Shown here piece after piece: positions 1 to 11,147 of a stretch of DNA of 64,000 bases (within the stretch, counting starts at the first letter, position 1; each line of letters starts with the position of its first letter). Position numbers and translations under genes: made by a program. The stretch comes from Sepioteuthis lessoniana (Eukaryota; Mollusca; Cephalopoda; Myopsida; Loliginidae), in NCBI GenBank assembly GCA_963585895.1, contig OY757934.1, positions 31,879,923 to 31,943,922 on the forward strand, written 5' to 3'. A model generated the notes under the pieces. The model searched no databases. It saw only the letters and a program-made list of their open reading frames with translations, and was not told the DNA's origin.

Positions 1-75
1 GGTAGCACGGATATCCCTGACCCTCTCTCGCCACTCCTCCCTATCGTTCATCGCCCGAGGTAGGTCTTCAGGACA

Positions 76-77
<2 letters not shown>
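1..77 (-). mobile_element. RTE-like LINE 3' fragment, cut by window edge
   Basis: The complement matches the C-terminal coding tail of the LINE seen more fully at 7623-8029 and 18820-19515. The segment covers the last part of that tail and stops at an (AT)n tract. The element's own 3' tail would lie before position 1. Confidence 0.7.
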
Positions 78-81
<4 letters not shown>

Positions 82-138
<57 letters not shown>

Positions 139-142
139 TATA
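82..142. repeat. (TA)n microsatellite
   Basis: About 60 bp of TA dinucleotides with one G interruption near 120. Confidence 0.95.
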
Positions 143-1183
143 GTAAAGCTTTATTGGTAAACCTCTGTGATTAAATCTAAGCAACAGTAAAAACCAGTGA
201 GTGGGTATATCAATGTATATATACACTGGCTTCCTTCAGTCATGTTACGGTTGTTACGGGTTCACTATTGAGTTACCGCCCATTTTATTTTTTGTCTCCC
301 AGCTGGACTCTAGCTGGGGCTGCTGAGCCAGTAAGTGTTGTTATTCTTGTTTATTCTGCACATTAGAGCAGTGACTTCTACAATAGACTATCTCACTACT
401 ATGATCTTCAGGCAAGCAATTCAAGGAAGCTTTCAATAGAATGAATTTACTGAAACTACCAGGCAGAAAACCTATGTTATGAAGGGTATAAATGGTTTAT
501 GTTCAATAATATAATATAATGAAATAATCACATATTATCATTAATTAATAATTATTTATAAGCAAACTCTGTAACATTTCTAATTCTTTCAAGAAAATAA
601 AAATTAAAAGAAATTTACTTGATTCAAAAACTTCCAGTATCTTTTTTGAACAGCATCCTTGTTCAGTTATCAAAATATTTTTCTCATTTTTCCATGTCCT
701 TATGCCACTTTTCAAATATATTATGTATTCTTGTATAATAGAATAATTTCAGTTTTGATTCAAAGAACTTTTCTGTATCTTGAAATCGTTGGAATCACTG
801 AGCGGAAAACTTATGAAGGTTTTTGTTTTAAAAAATGCATGGAGGAATTATGAACATTTCATTTTGTACAGGTCCAGGGAAAGTTTTCATAATAGTTGAA
901 GATGTACATTTACTTTTTAATTATTCCTGTAGGGAAGCTTCATGAATGGGAAAATATTTAGTCTAGTCCTCACTCAATCTTTTTTGAGGGTTAAAAAATA
1001 ATTATTCTTTAATGTTTCAATCATTATCTTTTTTCCTTGTATATGAACACCATTTTCTTTTATTTATATTTTTAAGTCACTTTTAGTGCTTTATAGTTTT
1101 TTCACTATTTCTTTTTTCAAATCTATCTTTTTAGATTGTGACCATTTTCATCAATTTTACCTCCACTTTTGTTAAATAATCAT
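143..1183. other. AT-rich DNA, nothing recognised
   Basis: No ORF above about 65 codons, no recognisable repeat family and no RNA gene. Composition is strongly AT-rich with T-rich stretches after position 1000. Confidence 0.5.
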
Positions 1184-1273
1184 ATCAATCAATAATAATA
1201 GTTTTTAGGGGAGCGATAACATTTAACTACTTAAATGTTATCGCTCCCCTAAAAACTATTATTATTGATTGAT
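1184..1273. repeat. Perfect 43-bp inverted repeat with a 4-nt loop
   Basis: Arms 1184-1226 and 1231-1273 are exact reverse complements (43/43) around the loop CTAC. The GC-richer core lies in the middle of each arm and the outer ends are (TAA)/(GATT)-like. Such a perfect hairpin is either very young or maintained. It could be a fold-back element, an inverted duplication or a small hairpin RNA locus. No coding content is seen. Confidence 0.9.
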
Positions 1274-1402
1274 TGATTATTATTTTGTGTCTAAAGGTTA
1301 GAGAATCCCATTCATTGTCAGTTCACATTTACTTTTTTTGTGAAATTGTTTCTTAAGATTTCTTTTATTTTTGTTGATGGTTTTGTTAAATACAAATCAT
1401 TT

Positions 1403-1640
1403 TCAGACATATCTATTTGACTCATTGATGGGACTTTACCAAGTACTGCCACTCTGAGTCAGAGTGTGCCTGGCAGTAATTGAAATGAAGGAGTACTCCC
1501 CAGATCTTAAGCCCTGGAACCTCACTAACAGTTTAGTTTCATGCTAAGGACAATCCTTTTTGGTGGGGAGTTCTTACCCTATGCAGGGAATTTATTGAGG
1601 GTATTTTAAGCCAGCAGACAGGACATGATCTCTACTAATC
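1403..1640 (-). repeat. SINE-like family F4, degraded copy
   Basis: The complement shares several blocks with the F4 copies at 2153-2560 and 24441-25246: the block around the conserved opposition of a GTACTCCCC-like string, the CTCACTAACAG-like string and the TTTGACTCAT block. Confidence 0.5.
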
Positions 1641-2152
1641 AGTCAGTTCCAGTTGTTAGTGCTCAAATGACTGGGATCACTATCATATATTTTTTCTTAT
1701 AAACTCAATTGTATCTCTTCCTCAAATCCTTCCTTTCAAAAACATCCAGCACAATCAGCTTCTTAAAATTTTATTTAAGATCAAAATGCAGTATCTGTTC
1801 TCATCAACTTCTGATACCAATGCAAAATATAAGGATTTTTCATTGTAATATTAAAGTTACCTACATCAGGGGTAGATCAAATATTAAGCTGATTAGAATA
1901 TTTACTACATTTTGATCTTAGCAGAGAAACAGCATTTTGAATGGGATCATAGAAAATTTGGTTGGATCAAAGCTATACCATACAGCTGCTGTAAAAATTA
2001 AAATGACCACCACATCTCTTTCCCTTAGATGCTGGTAACTATATCGACATCTCAGGACTCATCACCTTTTTAGATAGTGTTAAACATATCATGGCCGATT
2101 ATGTATGTTCAAAATTAAGAGTTATGAAATATGTTGTAATAACTATTTTATA
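1641..2152. other. No feature recognised
   Basis: AT-rich sequence. A 68-codon open frame at 1709-1915 has no family signature and ordinary AT-rich composition. Confidence 0.5.
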
Positions 2153-2560
2153 TTGCCCAGTCAACTAGGGCTGTAGAATACACCAACTGCTTCTCTGCAG
2201 AGGCTTAAGAACCCTCCTAACGAGTGCCTGCTATGACAGTAAACAATCTGATGGTAAGGTTCCAGTAATGCTGGAGCTTTGGGAAATGTAGAGTACCCCT
2301 TCATTGCTTTCACTCCCCATAGATCCTATCTATGGGGTAAAATAAAACTAAACTATGTATTTATGCTAAACTGAATTATAAGAAATCGAACTGTTTTTGA
2401 CATTGAAATTGTGTACTTATGCTAAACTGAATTTTTTGAAATAGAATTGTTTTGACATTTAACGGTTTGCAAATAAAAAACTATACTTATACAAAATTGA
2501 ATTGTTTGAAATTTAATCTGGAGTTGAATTACCCAAAAAGGGTTGACACACCATAAAACA
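2153..2560 (+). repeat. SINE-like family F4 copy
   Basis: Starts with the F4 head (GCCCAGTC followed by GGGCTGTAGAATACAC). It continues through an internal zone of roughly 50-bp units built around TATGCTAAACTGAATT, and ends in a weak form of the shared tail (AGGGTTGACACACCATAAAA). Closely related to 24441-25246. Confidence 0.65.
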
Positions 2561-3794
2561 AAACAACCAACCAACAAACTATAAAAGATAAATATTCAGG
2601 CTGATAAACACTAACATCCTCTCATTACCTGTCAGAACTCTTTTCAATAACCAGAACGAAAATGTTCATCTTGGCAGCCACTAACCATTTAACAAAGAAA
2701 AACCGAAATTCATCAGGCTCAACACACCCACTTCCAAGATGTATGTGAGAGAAAAATAAAAGGTCATAGAAATATTTTCTGACCCATTAGAAACCAAGAT
2801 TTGCAACCCTCAGAAAGCTAATCTGAGCCACCTGAGTGGTATATAAGAAAGGCTAATTAGACCCAGCAGATGAACAGGATCCCAGCAGTAGAGAAAGAAC
2901 ACTTATGAAAAGTAGCCACCAACTGCCTCATCTCACATGTGGATTTCCCACATGGTCCTTTTCAACTACAACTTTGGTATGTGACATATTCCCAAATGAG
3001 CAACATCTCAAACAAATCTTAGTATATCAACTGACCATAAATGAGAATAAAATTTTTTTTTTTATCTCAAACACATCTCATTTCCAATATTTGTGTTACT
3101 TCTCACTCTTTTCCATTTAACACAAGTTACAGTGCTGTAAAACAACAATATTCAAATAAAGTATTTCCTCATTTGGTACTATAGCTCCCACTATAATTCT
3201 TAGATATATATCTTTAAATTTTTTTCCATAAAAACATATTAAAATTTACATTGAATGATATCTGCAGGGTCAGATTTACACTTTAAGGGGTCCATGGGCT
3301 AATAGAATTTATGGCCCTTCATTATGTATTTCCCACCCCATATCTATAAAAAAAATGCCACATTGAATTTAAAAGACACTCCAACTAGAGGGCCCCTAAT
3401 ACTCTAAATTCTTCCAAATTAGTCCCAAAGAACCCCATTAATTTTGGAAATAAATAGATCTCTGTTCTAATATCTTTATTTTTTTAGTTTTATTTGGGGC
3501 CCAAGACTAAAGGGCCTTGGGGATTCTCCTGGGGTGCAGATAATACTAGTCCATATGTATATTTGGTGCTTGTTATTCATTTCTACATACAGTTGAAACA
3601 TTTTTGCAATACAATAAACATCTGTAAGAGAAATGGACATTTGTTTAAATTAATGTAAAACTTTAATAAATTTATCTTTTTCAATACTTCAAAACTCTGT
3701 AAATAGCTGACTCTTTTAAATAATGGCTTTCAGTTTTTGTCTGATGCTGTAAAACTTCAGATTTAGATAATCTTTAACACGCATGCGCACAAGA

Positions 3795-3795
<1 letters not shown>
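2561..3795. other. No feature recognised
   Basis: Unassigned AT-rich DNA. The 71-codon frame at 2905-3120 has no domain signature. GGGGCCC/GGGGTCC-type strings near 3285-3540 may belong to an old repeat, but no second copy was found in the window. Confidence 0.45.

Positions 3796-3867
<72 letters not shown>
3796..3867. repeat. (CA)n microsatellite
   Basis: About 72 bp of uninterrupted CA repeat. Confidence 0.97.
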
Positions 3868-3870
<3 letters not shown>

Positions 3871-4097
3871 TAAAACAGAATAACTTGGTAATTAGAAGGC
3901 AAAAGAAATGTTCATAGTAAGGCATGAAACTTTAATTGATATATCTATAAAGGAACAAAGGATATAACCAAACATCTATAATTAGCTTGTGTTAGCAGTG
4001 ATATGACTGATCCCATGACAGCTGCCAACCAATAGAATTAATGCATCTTTTGAAGCAGCCTCTTCCCCACACATACACTTGACTAACATAGTAACAG

Positions 4098-4098
<1 letters not shown>

Positions 4099-4160
<62 letters not shown>
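4099..4160. repeat. (TA)n microsatellite
   Basis: About 62 bp of pure TA repeat. Confidence 0.97.
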
Positions 4161-4162
<2 letters not shown>

Positions 4163-5370
4163 GCTACTAATTTTCTGGCATCTGTGGTTTCGGAACTTTT
4201 CTAGGTTTCTTGAATTAAACCAAAGTAAATAAATTATACAAGGAACATGAGATGTAGACACTTGTTATTGCAATGAAGGGAATAAGCTGCAACAATTCAG
4301 ATATTGTAATTCATATTTCACTCTCTTCTATCCTATTAAATCCTTCTACTTCCTCCTCTTCTTTCAGTGGATCAATGAAAGTTAAAGATCAATAGGAAAA
4401 TATTCATGAGTGACCAACAGTCAAAGGAAGTGGATGGAAGTCAAATAATTTTGGATGAATAACAATCAGAAGATCAAACCAACAATTAAACTGTTTTCTT
4501 TGCTGATCCCTTGATATTGAAACAATGTGCTGACACTTTACAACCGAACCTTCTTCTGTGTGAAACATAAAAAATGAATAGAAACAAGTGTAAAGCAGGC
4601 ATATATAAAAAGCAAAACAAAAAAAAAAACAGAAAAAGAAAATAGATATAAAAGTGATAATAAAATCCATTAAAAAAGAAACAAAAGAAAAGTGGTTGTG
4701 GGATTATCTCCCTTGTCGGCCAAAGAATTCTGCTAATAATGACTAGATGGCATAGTCCAAGCAATATATAAGAGAGCATGTGAAATTTAATACTCTCTTT
4801 CTTGCAGCTTATCTTGAAACAGATCTAGTTCTAGTCCTCTGGAACAAGGATATTTTTATCCCCAACAAACCTTATCTTACATTGAACATAACACCATGGA
4901 ACAATACACTTTTCAAATATGTTAATCTTTCCCTCAAAGTTCAATTTCTCTTACACATACATAAACTAAGGTCACTTCTCCATACACCTCTTTATGCACT
5001 CTTTTTGTAGATCATTTCATTTTGTTTTCTTTCTATTAAGTTTTGTTCAAACAATAAAATATGTTGTTGTTCATCTACTCTGTTTGTTCTTGTATTTATT
5101 CCATATAAGGAAACAATATCAAATCTACAACAAAATACAAAAATGTAAAGAAAAACATAAGGCTTTTCTGAAATATCATTTTATACTGGCATGAATTTAC
5201 TAAGGAACATCGGATTGTTCTAAGAACTCTCAAGCTTGAGCAAAGTACAACATAAAAATGACATCAGATATATTTTTACCTAATTACAGATAAGAAAATT
5301 TTAAAAAATGATCAATAAAGTTGGATTTTATTCTTAAAGTATCAACTCCCTTCTATCACAGATGTCAGTT
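4161..5370. other. No feature recognised
   Basis: AT-rich sequence. The open frames at 4404-5194 are overlapping low-complexity reading frames (Phe/Leu/Tyr-rich) with no start context or family resemblance. Confidence 0.45.
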
Positions 5371-5450
5371 CATCTAAGTTAAGCAGCAATGAGCTTGCTT
5401 AGTACATAAGTGGGTAAACACTTAGTAACAGCAGCTCCTGTAAGCAACTT
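5371..5450 (+). pseudogene. 5S rRNA-like fragment (pseudogene or 5S-derived SINE head)
   Basis: The stretch containing AAGTTAAGCAGCA, TGAGC, TTAGTAC and later CTGTAAGC follows the order and spacing of the middle and 3' parts of eukaryotic 5S rRNA, including the internal control region. About 25 of 28 positions match across the core block at 5377-5405. The 5' third of 5S is not recognisable, and the region after 5405 is diverged, so it is not a functional gene. It could be a 5S pseudogene or the head of a SINE3-type element. It lies immediately upstream of the copia LTR. Confidence 0.55.
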
Positions 5451-5500
5451 GTGGCTTATGTACCAGACAAAGCAAAACATAGTAAAACAAGAATTAAAAT

Positions 5501-5672
5501 TGTTAATCCAATGGAGTAATCCCTCTTGAATACTCTTCCGGTGGTGAGGCGGCTTCTAAACGGAAGTTATGAGACCGCCATTATTGTAAATACAGTAGTC
5601 AATAGAAGAGGACCAATAATTATTCTTTCTTCGTATATCCGCAGTTGTTGTGGCTACGTAATTATTATTACA
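5501..5672 (+). repeat. 5' LTR of the copia element
   Basis: Begins TGTTAA, typical of copia LTRs, and aligns with 11812-11988 over its whole length. Shared blocks include CCAATGGAGTAATCCC and GAGACCGCCATTATTGTAAA. The 3' boundary is placed at a CA, but similarity between the two LTRs continues for about 10 bp past it, so the end is uncertain by some 10-20 bp. Confidence 0.8.
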
Positions 5673-5690
5673 TTATTTTTAAATTAACTT

Positions 5691-5701
5691 TGGTAGCAGA
5701 G
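5691..5701 (+). promoter_or_regulatory. Primer-binding site, initiator-tRNA-Met type
   Basis: TGGTAGCAGAG is complementary to the 3' end of eukaryotic initiator tRNA-Met including the CCA, the usual primer class of copia elements. It lies about 18 bp after the assigned LTR end and 13 bp before the gag ATG. Confidence 0.8.
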
Positions 5702-6074
5702 TTAAACGGTACTATGGCTTTGAAATACATTTCCCCACCAGTCTTATTTACTGCCAAATACAACACATGGAAGAAGGAAATCCAAATTTGGGAAATGGTC
5801 ACGTATGTCGAGAAAGCAAAACGCACTCTCATTGAGTTTCTTTCCCTGGAAAGGAAGGTCAGGCAAGCTGTTTTAGAGTTAGATGTTACGGCCCTTAATT
5901 CCGAAGATGGTATGAAAAAGGTGTCTGAGAAACTTGACTCACTCTTTTTAGAAGACATAAACCAGTCTGCTTTTTTGGCCTACGAAACTTTTGAAGGATA
6001 TCAGAGACAACCTGATACATCAATAGCAAACTTTCTTATCAACTTCGGTCGACATGTCGCCAAATTAAAAGACT

Positions 6075-6734
6075 AGTAGCGTAAATTTCATTTACATACA
6101 CAAAATTCGCACTCACATTTTTAAACCAATCAACAAACATTAGAACATTCTAGAAAAAAAGGATCCAAACCACATACACAAAATTCGCGCTCATAGATTT
6201 TTAAGCCAATCAACAAACATTAGAACATTCTAGAAAAAAAGGATCCTAACCACAATACACAAAATTCGCGCCTATAGATTTTTTAACCAATCAAGTACTT
6301 TCCCCAAAAAACATTCATACCCGTTTTGATCTTCTTAGGACTTGTAAAAAGCAAGCGATAAACCAATTCACCTGAGAGTTCGCCGCTAACAACAACGAAA
6401 CTACGCTACTGGACTGTTCCCTTACTCCACCAAAACTTGAGAGGCGCTACGCTGTCTAGTAAAGACATTCCCATTTCTCCTCATCCCAAAGGCGAAACAA
6501 CAACAACTGCAACAACCACATCAGTGAAAGCAACAACAACAACCACATCGACGAAAACAACAACAACAACAACATTGTGAATTCCTTGGTACAATATTCC
6601 AGCTGAATAATAAACCTTTATTTTAAAGTCATTCAGGTTTTTGTTTTGTTTTGTTAGGAAAATTACTTGCGAGGAACACGTACTGCCTCCAAACTTTATT
6701 TTATACTTTCAACACATCTCGCAATATCCCCGAC
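6075..6734 (+). mobile_element. Probable solo LTR inserted in gag (5-bp target duplication AGACT)
   Basis: The 660-bp insert is flanked by AGACT at 6070-6074 and 6735-6739. Insert plus one duplicate is 665 bp, and its removal keeps the gag frame open. The insert has an LTR-like layout: tandem promoter-like repeats, CAA-rich DNA, an AATAAA near 6608-6613, then a T-rich U5-like end. Its termini are not the usual TG...CA, so the superfamily is uncertain; a Ty3/gypsy or BEL LTR, or a non-LTR insert, remain possible. Confidence 0.7.
6093..6295 (+). promoter_or_regulatory. Tandem promoter module with CCAAT boxes and heat-shock-element-like motifs
   Basis: Two full copies and one partial copy of an 80-bp unit. 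CCAAT pentamers sit at 6126-6130, 6206-6210 and 6287-6291. The first two units contain GAA-nn-TTC-nn-GAA at 6143-6155 and 6223-6235, the arrangement of three alternating heat-shock-element pentamers. ATTCGCGC/ATTCGCAC strings recur in each unit. Tandem enhancer units are common in LTR U3 regions; heat responsiveness is inference from the motif only. Confidence 0.6.
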
Positions 6735-7150
6735 AGACTTTAATATTCTTTTACCGGAATCTGTACTTTCCTTGAGAGCATTAAAGAGTGCTAATCTCAC
6801 TCCAGAAAATGAAAGGTTAGTCAAAGCTACTGTCTGCGAGTTGACACTATCTTCCATGTCAGAACAATTACGGAAGATCATGCACAAACAGTATTCTGAC
6901 GCTTCGTCTCCCAACATTCCACACATCATGGTGAAGAATGAAGTAGACGTTATTACCTATGCAGAAAATAATCTGACAGACCCAATGAGGTATATTATGG
7001 TCGCTCTAAGGACCGACATGAATCCTGTTTTAATAGTCGACGAGGGAAAATAAACCGTGGTGGAAGACGACACAATAACAATAACAAAACACGCTCCACA
7101 GACAAAAAACAAAAATAAATCCACTAAGACCTGAAGGCAATACCACTGTA

Positions 7151-7617
7151 TGTTTTAAGTGTGGCTGCAAATTCCATTGGTTTTACGACTACCCTTACAT
7201 TGACAATACCAAAGATAAACACGAAAACGGCAAAAACGAGAGTTATCTTTCCTTGACTAACATCGGAATGATGAGTTAGCTCACAAAACCGGAGGAAAAC
7301 GGCAACACCTTTTTGGGTGAGATACTTGGTTCTGCTTTTCTTTATAGTGGTGCATCTGATATCGTTTACGGAGCAAAATGGTACGAATGTTTTCTTGAAA
7401 GATTAACCGACACACACAAAAAGAAATGGTCAAAGAAGGAGTGGGAACCTTTAAATTTGGCGAAGGAAACAAGCTGAAGTCACTCTACAAGGTTACTCTA
7501 CCATGTGTCATCGCAGACATCGAAGTCAATATCGTCACTGATGTTGTAGACTTTGATATTCTTCTTCTCTTGAGCAAAGACACCGTGAAAAGAGCCGGGA
7601 CTTATCTCAAGTTCTAA
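7151..7617 (+). pseudogene. copia nucleocapsid knuckle and aspartic protease, decayed
   Basis: A CX2CX4HX4C knuckle starts at 7151 (CFKCGCKFH) but its last Cys codon reads TAC (Tyr, 7190-7192). About 45 codons on, in the same frame, the protease active-site loop reads FLYSGAS where retropepsins have an Asp: codon 7343-7345 is TAT. A stop follows the knuckle region. A frameshift near 7425 moves the rest of the protease (VKEGVGTFKFGEGNK onward) into the frame ending at 7617. The protein cannot be active. Confidence 0.7.
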
Positions 7618-7622
7618 CACAT

Positions 7623-8029
7623 CATCATCATCATCATGTCGTGCCACAGGCACGGATATCTCTGACCCTCTCTCGCTACTTCTCCCTATCGTTCATCACC
7701 TCTGGCAGGTCTTCAGGGCTACATCTCGTATCGTCACATAGCTGCTGTGTGTATGTTCGAGCTGGTCGTCCTGCTTTTGCCCGGCCATATGTGGGGGTCC
7801 ATAGGAGTACATCACTTATGAGCTCGTCCCTGCTTCTCCAGCAATGTCCTGCATGTCTGGTTCGTCTAACTTGTATAGTTTTCGTGATGGGAGGCAACTG
7901 GCCGTATAGTTGGTGCCTTGTGGGGTGTTGCCGCCTTGACTTGTTCAATATTGCTCGCAACATTCTTGTGTAATTGCCGTCTAGCTTCTACTCCAGCCGT
8001 TTAGTTAGCGTCCAAGCAGTGCATCCATA
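7623..8029 (-). mobile_element. RTE-like LINE tail inserted in the copia element (10-bp target duplication)
   Basis: Read on the minus strand it encodes the C-terminal region of a LINE ORF2 (ILNKSRRQHPT, RRTRHAGHCWRSRDELISDV, GRPARTY, CSPEDLPEVM). It ends in an (ATG)n tail next to the target site. TCTAACACAT occurs at both edges (7613-7622 and 8030-8039), a clean target duplication. The element is 5' truncated. The same family recurs at least nine more times in the window. Confidence 0.85.
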
Positions 8030-8039
8030 TCTAACACAT

Positions 8040-9062
8040 ACTTTTCATCAAAGAAATCTCCTCTAAGAACAAGTCTGAAAAAACTAAAATCGCATCAAAG
8101 TGACATAGACAGTTTAGTCATCCTGGTAGTAAGAAATTGTGTGATTTAGTTAAAAATGCAGGAATAAGAGATCCTGAATTTATTAAAGTCTTTCAAGTAC
8201 TCCTAAATTCCTGTAAAGTATTCATTCGCTACGAAAAGACTGAACCTAGGCCTATTGTTGGATTCACATTAGGATCATATTCTAACGAATATATTGCCAT
8301 AGATACCAAAGAAACCAATGGCAACAAAGTACTTCACCTGATTGACCATGCAACTAGATACAGTGTCAGATTCAGGATTCCTTGTAAAGAAAGTTCTGAC
8401 ATCATCAATGCTGTATTTAACACTGTTTAACATATTTGGGGGCTCCAGGATCTATCCTAACCGATAATGGCAGGGAATTCAATAACCGGTCTTTTCGAGA
8501 CATTGCACAGAATTTGAATATCATTGTGCGTACTACTCCTGCTGAAAGTCCATGGAGTAATGGATTAAATGAACGACATAATGGGCTATTAGGAGAAATG
8601 GTAAAGAAGACCATAGAGGACACACATTGTAGTTTTGAAATAGCACTAGCATGGGCTATAAGTGCCAAAACACACTTCACAGTGTTCATGGATTCAATCC
8701 CAACCAACTTGTTTTTGGTAGGAATCCCAACCTGTCCTTTTTCTAAATGACAGACTCCCTGCATTAGAAGGTGTCTCCACCAGTGAAGTTGTTGCCAGTA
8801 ACCTCAATGCCATGCATGCAGCTAGAAAACAGTTTATAAAGTGCGCGTCTTTGGAAAAATTAAGATGTGCACTTTGTCATAAAGTTAGAACTGATATAAC
8901 ACAATCATACAAAAATGGTGATGTTGTCTTTTATAAGAGAAATCTTTGAGATAGATGGCTTAGTCCAGGAACTGTCATAGCATGGGAGCATAAACAGGTT
9001 CTTGTTAAACATGGAGGCACATATGTAAGAGTGCGTCCCTGTCGTCTAGTGCCTCACCCAAA
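8040..9062 (+). pseudogene. copia integrase, frameshifted
   Basis: Open blocks at 8137-8430 and 8436-8750 and a third block to 9062 together carry an rve integrase core: an Asp in IAIDTKE, LIDHATRYS, a second Asp in ILTDNGREFNN, and the catalytic Glu in LNERHNGLLGEM. It ends with a C-terminal basic part (KHGGTYVRVRPCRLV). The DDE residues survive, but a shift at about 8430 and another near 8745 break the frame, and there is a stop at 8947-8949. Confidence 0.8.
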
Positions 9063-10376
9063 ATAATATCAAAGTTCCTTTGAAAGTGACTCAATAACTG
9101 AACCCACTACTTCACCGAGTGGACTTAAAGAAACTTCAAACATATCAATTTATGAAGAGAACAATGTGGAAGAAGAATTAGGGACCCCAAGTGATCATGT
9201 TGAATAACACCAAACTGTGAGAGATGGACCAACTAAACAAAACCCCATTCGAAAAACAATTGAGTTTCCTAAACCAGGACAAACTATTGAATGTAAGCTC
9301 ACCAATGATGATGATACAGAATGGATAAAATTGAATGTCATAAGCAGGGCAAGCAAAGCTACAGGCAAAAACAAACATTTAATGAATTTAGCTTTGGAAC
9401 AAGACAAACCATTTTAGCTAGACTTTGAGCATGGAGTATTAGAATGGAAAGCAAATGAAATCAGACCAATAAGTGATAATGAACACACCTTTGGTGACAA
9501 GGAAAACATTATGATTTCCTCTTCTGGTCATAACCTGGAAACAGCAAAAAAAAAAAGAATTCCAAAGCTGGGTCAAAAATAAAGTTTACACCCAAGGCCA
9601 ACTCAGGATATCTACAAGATGGGTTTATACTTATAAAAATCTCAATGACAAAAAGTCCGTAAATCCAGACTTGTAGCAAGAGGCTTTCAGGACAGGGATG
9701 TGGGCAATATAAGAAACGATTCTCCCACATTCTCTAAAGAAGGTCTACATATAGCCTTGGCCACAATGGCATATAACCTTTGGATGTGCAAGTCAATGGA
9801 CATAAAAACAGCATACTTGTAGAGCAAGGAGTTAGACTGATTAGTCTATTTGGATCCTCCTAAAGAAACCAATGTGACTCCAGGATATATATTTAGAAGC
9901 TCTCCAAGTGTGTATATGACTTAACTGATGTATCAATATCCTGGTACCTGACACTCAGGGAGGAATTATTGAAATCTGGAGCAGTAGTTTTAAATATGAT
10001 CAAGCCATATTTATATGGTATAATCGCTACTCATGTTAATGATTTTTGCTTTGAAGGGTTGGAGATCTTCCTGACCAGAGTCATGGACAGGCTTCGTTGG
10101 TTGTCTAAAATTAAATCTGAAGAAGTTGCAAAGTTCCAATACATAGGATTGAACATAAAGAAGAACAGGGATAATGTTAAGCTTGGTGAGAATGAATATA
10201 AAAAAAATCCAAATGTATCCCAGTTGAAGGAGGTAGAAATATCTGCAACAGAAGTAACCGAAACCAGACAATTTATTGGCCAACTTAATTGGGGAGCCAC
10301 CCAACCAGACCTGATCTTAGTTATGACGTTAGTGAGTAAAGTTCAATGCAAAAGCAGGAAAAGGTTGAATGCTTAA
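9063..10376 (+). pseudogene. copia reverse transcriptase (RVT_2), decayed
   Basis: Contains KSRLVARGFQD from 9661, the SMDIKTAYL block near 9800, a YLDPPKET block and the palm region at 9969-10376. The catalytic x-V-D-D motif reads HVND at 10032-10043: the first of the two Asp codons is AAT. Several in-frame stops (for example near 9830 and 9838) separate the blocks. A linker of unassigned sequence between integrase and RT (9063-9590) includes the 66-codon frame at 9217-9417. Confidence 0.8.
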
Positions 10377-10848
10377 AACAGATTAACAGGTTGGTAAAAA
10401 AGCAAAAAAAGAAAAATCTCGAATAGATATTCCAGATTTAGGAAATCTTGAGCAACTAAAAATTGTTGCCTATAGTGATGCCTCTTCTAGCAATTTAACT
10501 GATGGCAGTTCACAACGAGGCTATATACTTTTTTTGGTTGGAAGCAATGACAAGTATAAGCCCATTGCCTTGCAATCCGAGCGTATTAGAAGAATCGTCA
10601 AAAGTACTCTAGCTGCAGAAACTTTATCCATGGTTGACCTGGCAGAATCCCGTATTTTTATAGAAAATTCTTATTAGAAATACTGCAATTGAAAGACAAT
10701 AGTAATAACATGAAAATCTTCTGCAAAACAAACAATTCCTATCTCTATGATTTGGTACATTCCTCAGCGCAAATTTTGGACAAGAGACTTCGCATAGAGA
10801 TGGCTATTTTCTGAAAAATGATCAAGAGAAAAGAAATTGCAGAGATCT

Positions 10849-11113
10849 TGTAGGGGGACATGTTATTTGGTAGTTATGCTTAGTCCCCCAAAATTTAATG
10901 TTGAAGTTTTATATAGTGTTTAGTTTATGTGGTGTTTGGAAAAAGGCATAATATAGGTACGTGAATGAAGCAAATGAATGAAGATATGAAACGGCGTGGA
11001 CAAAAGGAACATTCAAAACAAGGCGACAAACAAAAGAAATTTATACTCATTAACAAAACTTACATTGATACATTAAAAATATTGCTAATTCTACATTGTT
11101 AGTAAAATAGTCC

Positions 11114-11147
<34 letters not shown>

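Larger units (their letters stand above)
5714..7053 (+). pseudogene. copia gag, split by an inserted LTR
   Basis: The ATG at 5714 opens a gag frame that runs to the insertion at 6075 and resumes at 6740 in the phase expected if the insertion and one 5-bp duplicate are removed. The first part has the copia-type capsid pattern (NTWKKEIQIWEM near the start, later SIANFLINF). The second has the conserved LKSANLTPENERLVKATVCE motif followed by SSMSEQLRKIM. The frame ends at TAA 7051-7053, before the zinc knuckle, which lies in another frame, so the gene is also broken there. Confidence 0.85.

Noticed and set aside
3716-3925. Small ORFs over (CA)n, (TA)n and (CT)n tracts (for example 3716-4261, 12292-12533, 17458-17821)
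   Set aside because: Pure microsatellite translations.
5645-5713. Upstream in-frame extension of copia gag
   Set aside because: It would start in the LTR and run through the primer-binding site; the ATG at 5714 follows the site and begins the gag-like sequence.
7676-7963. 95-codon minus-strand frame as a host gene
   Set aside because: It is the C-terminal tail of an RTE-like LINE repeated about ten times in the window.
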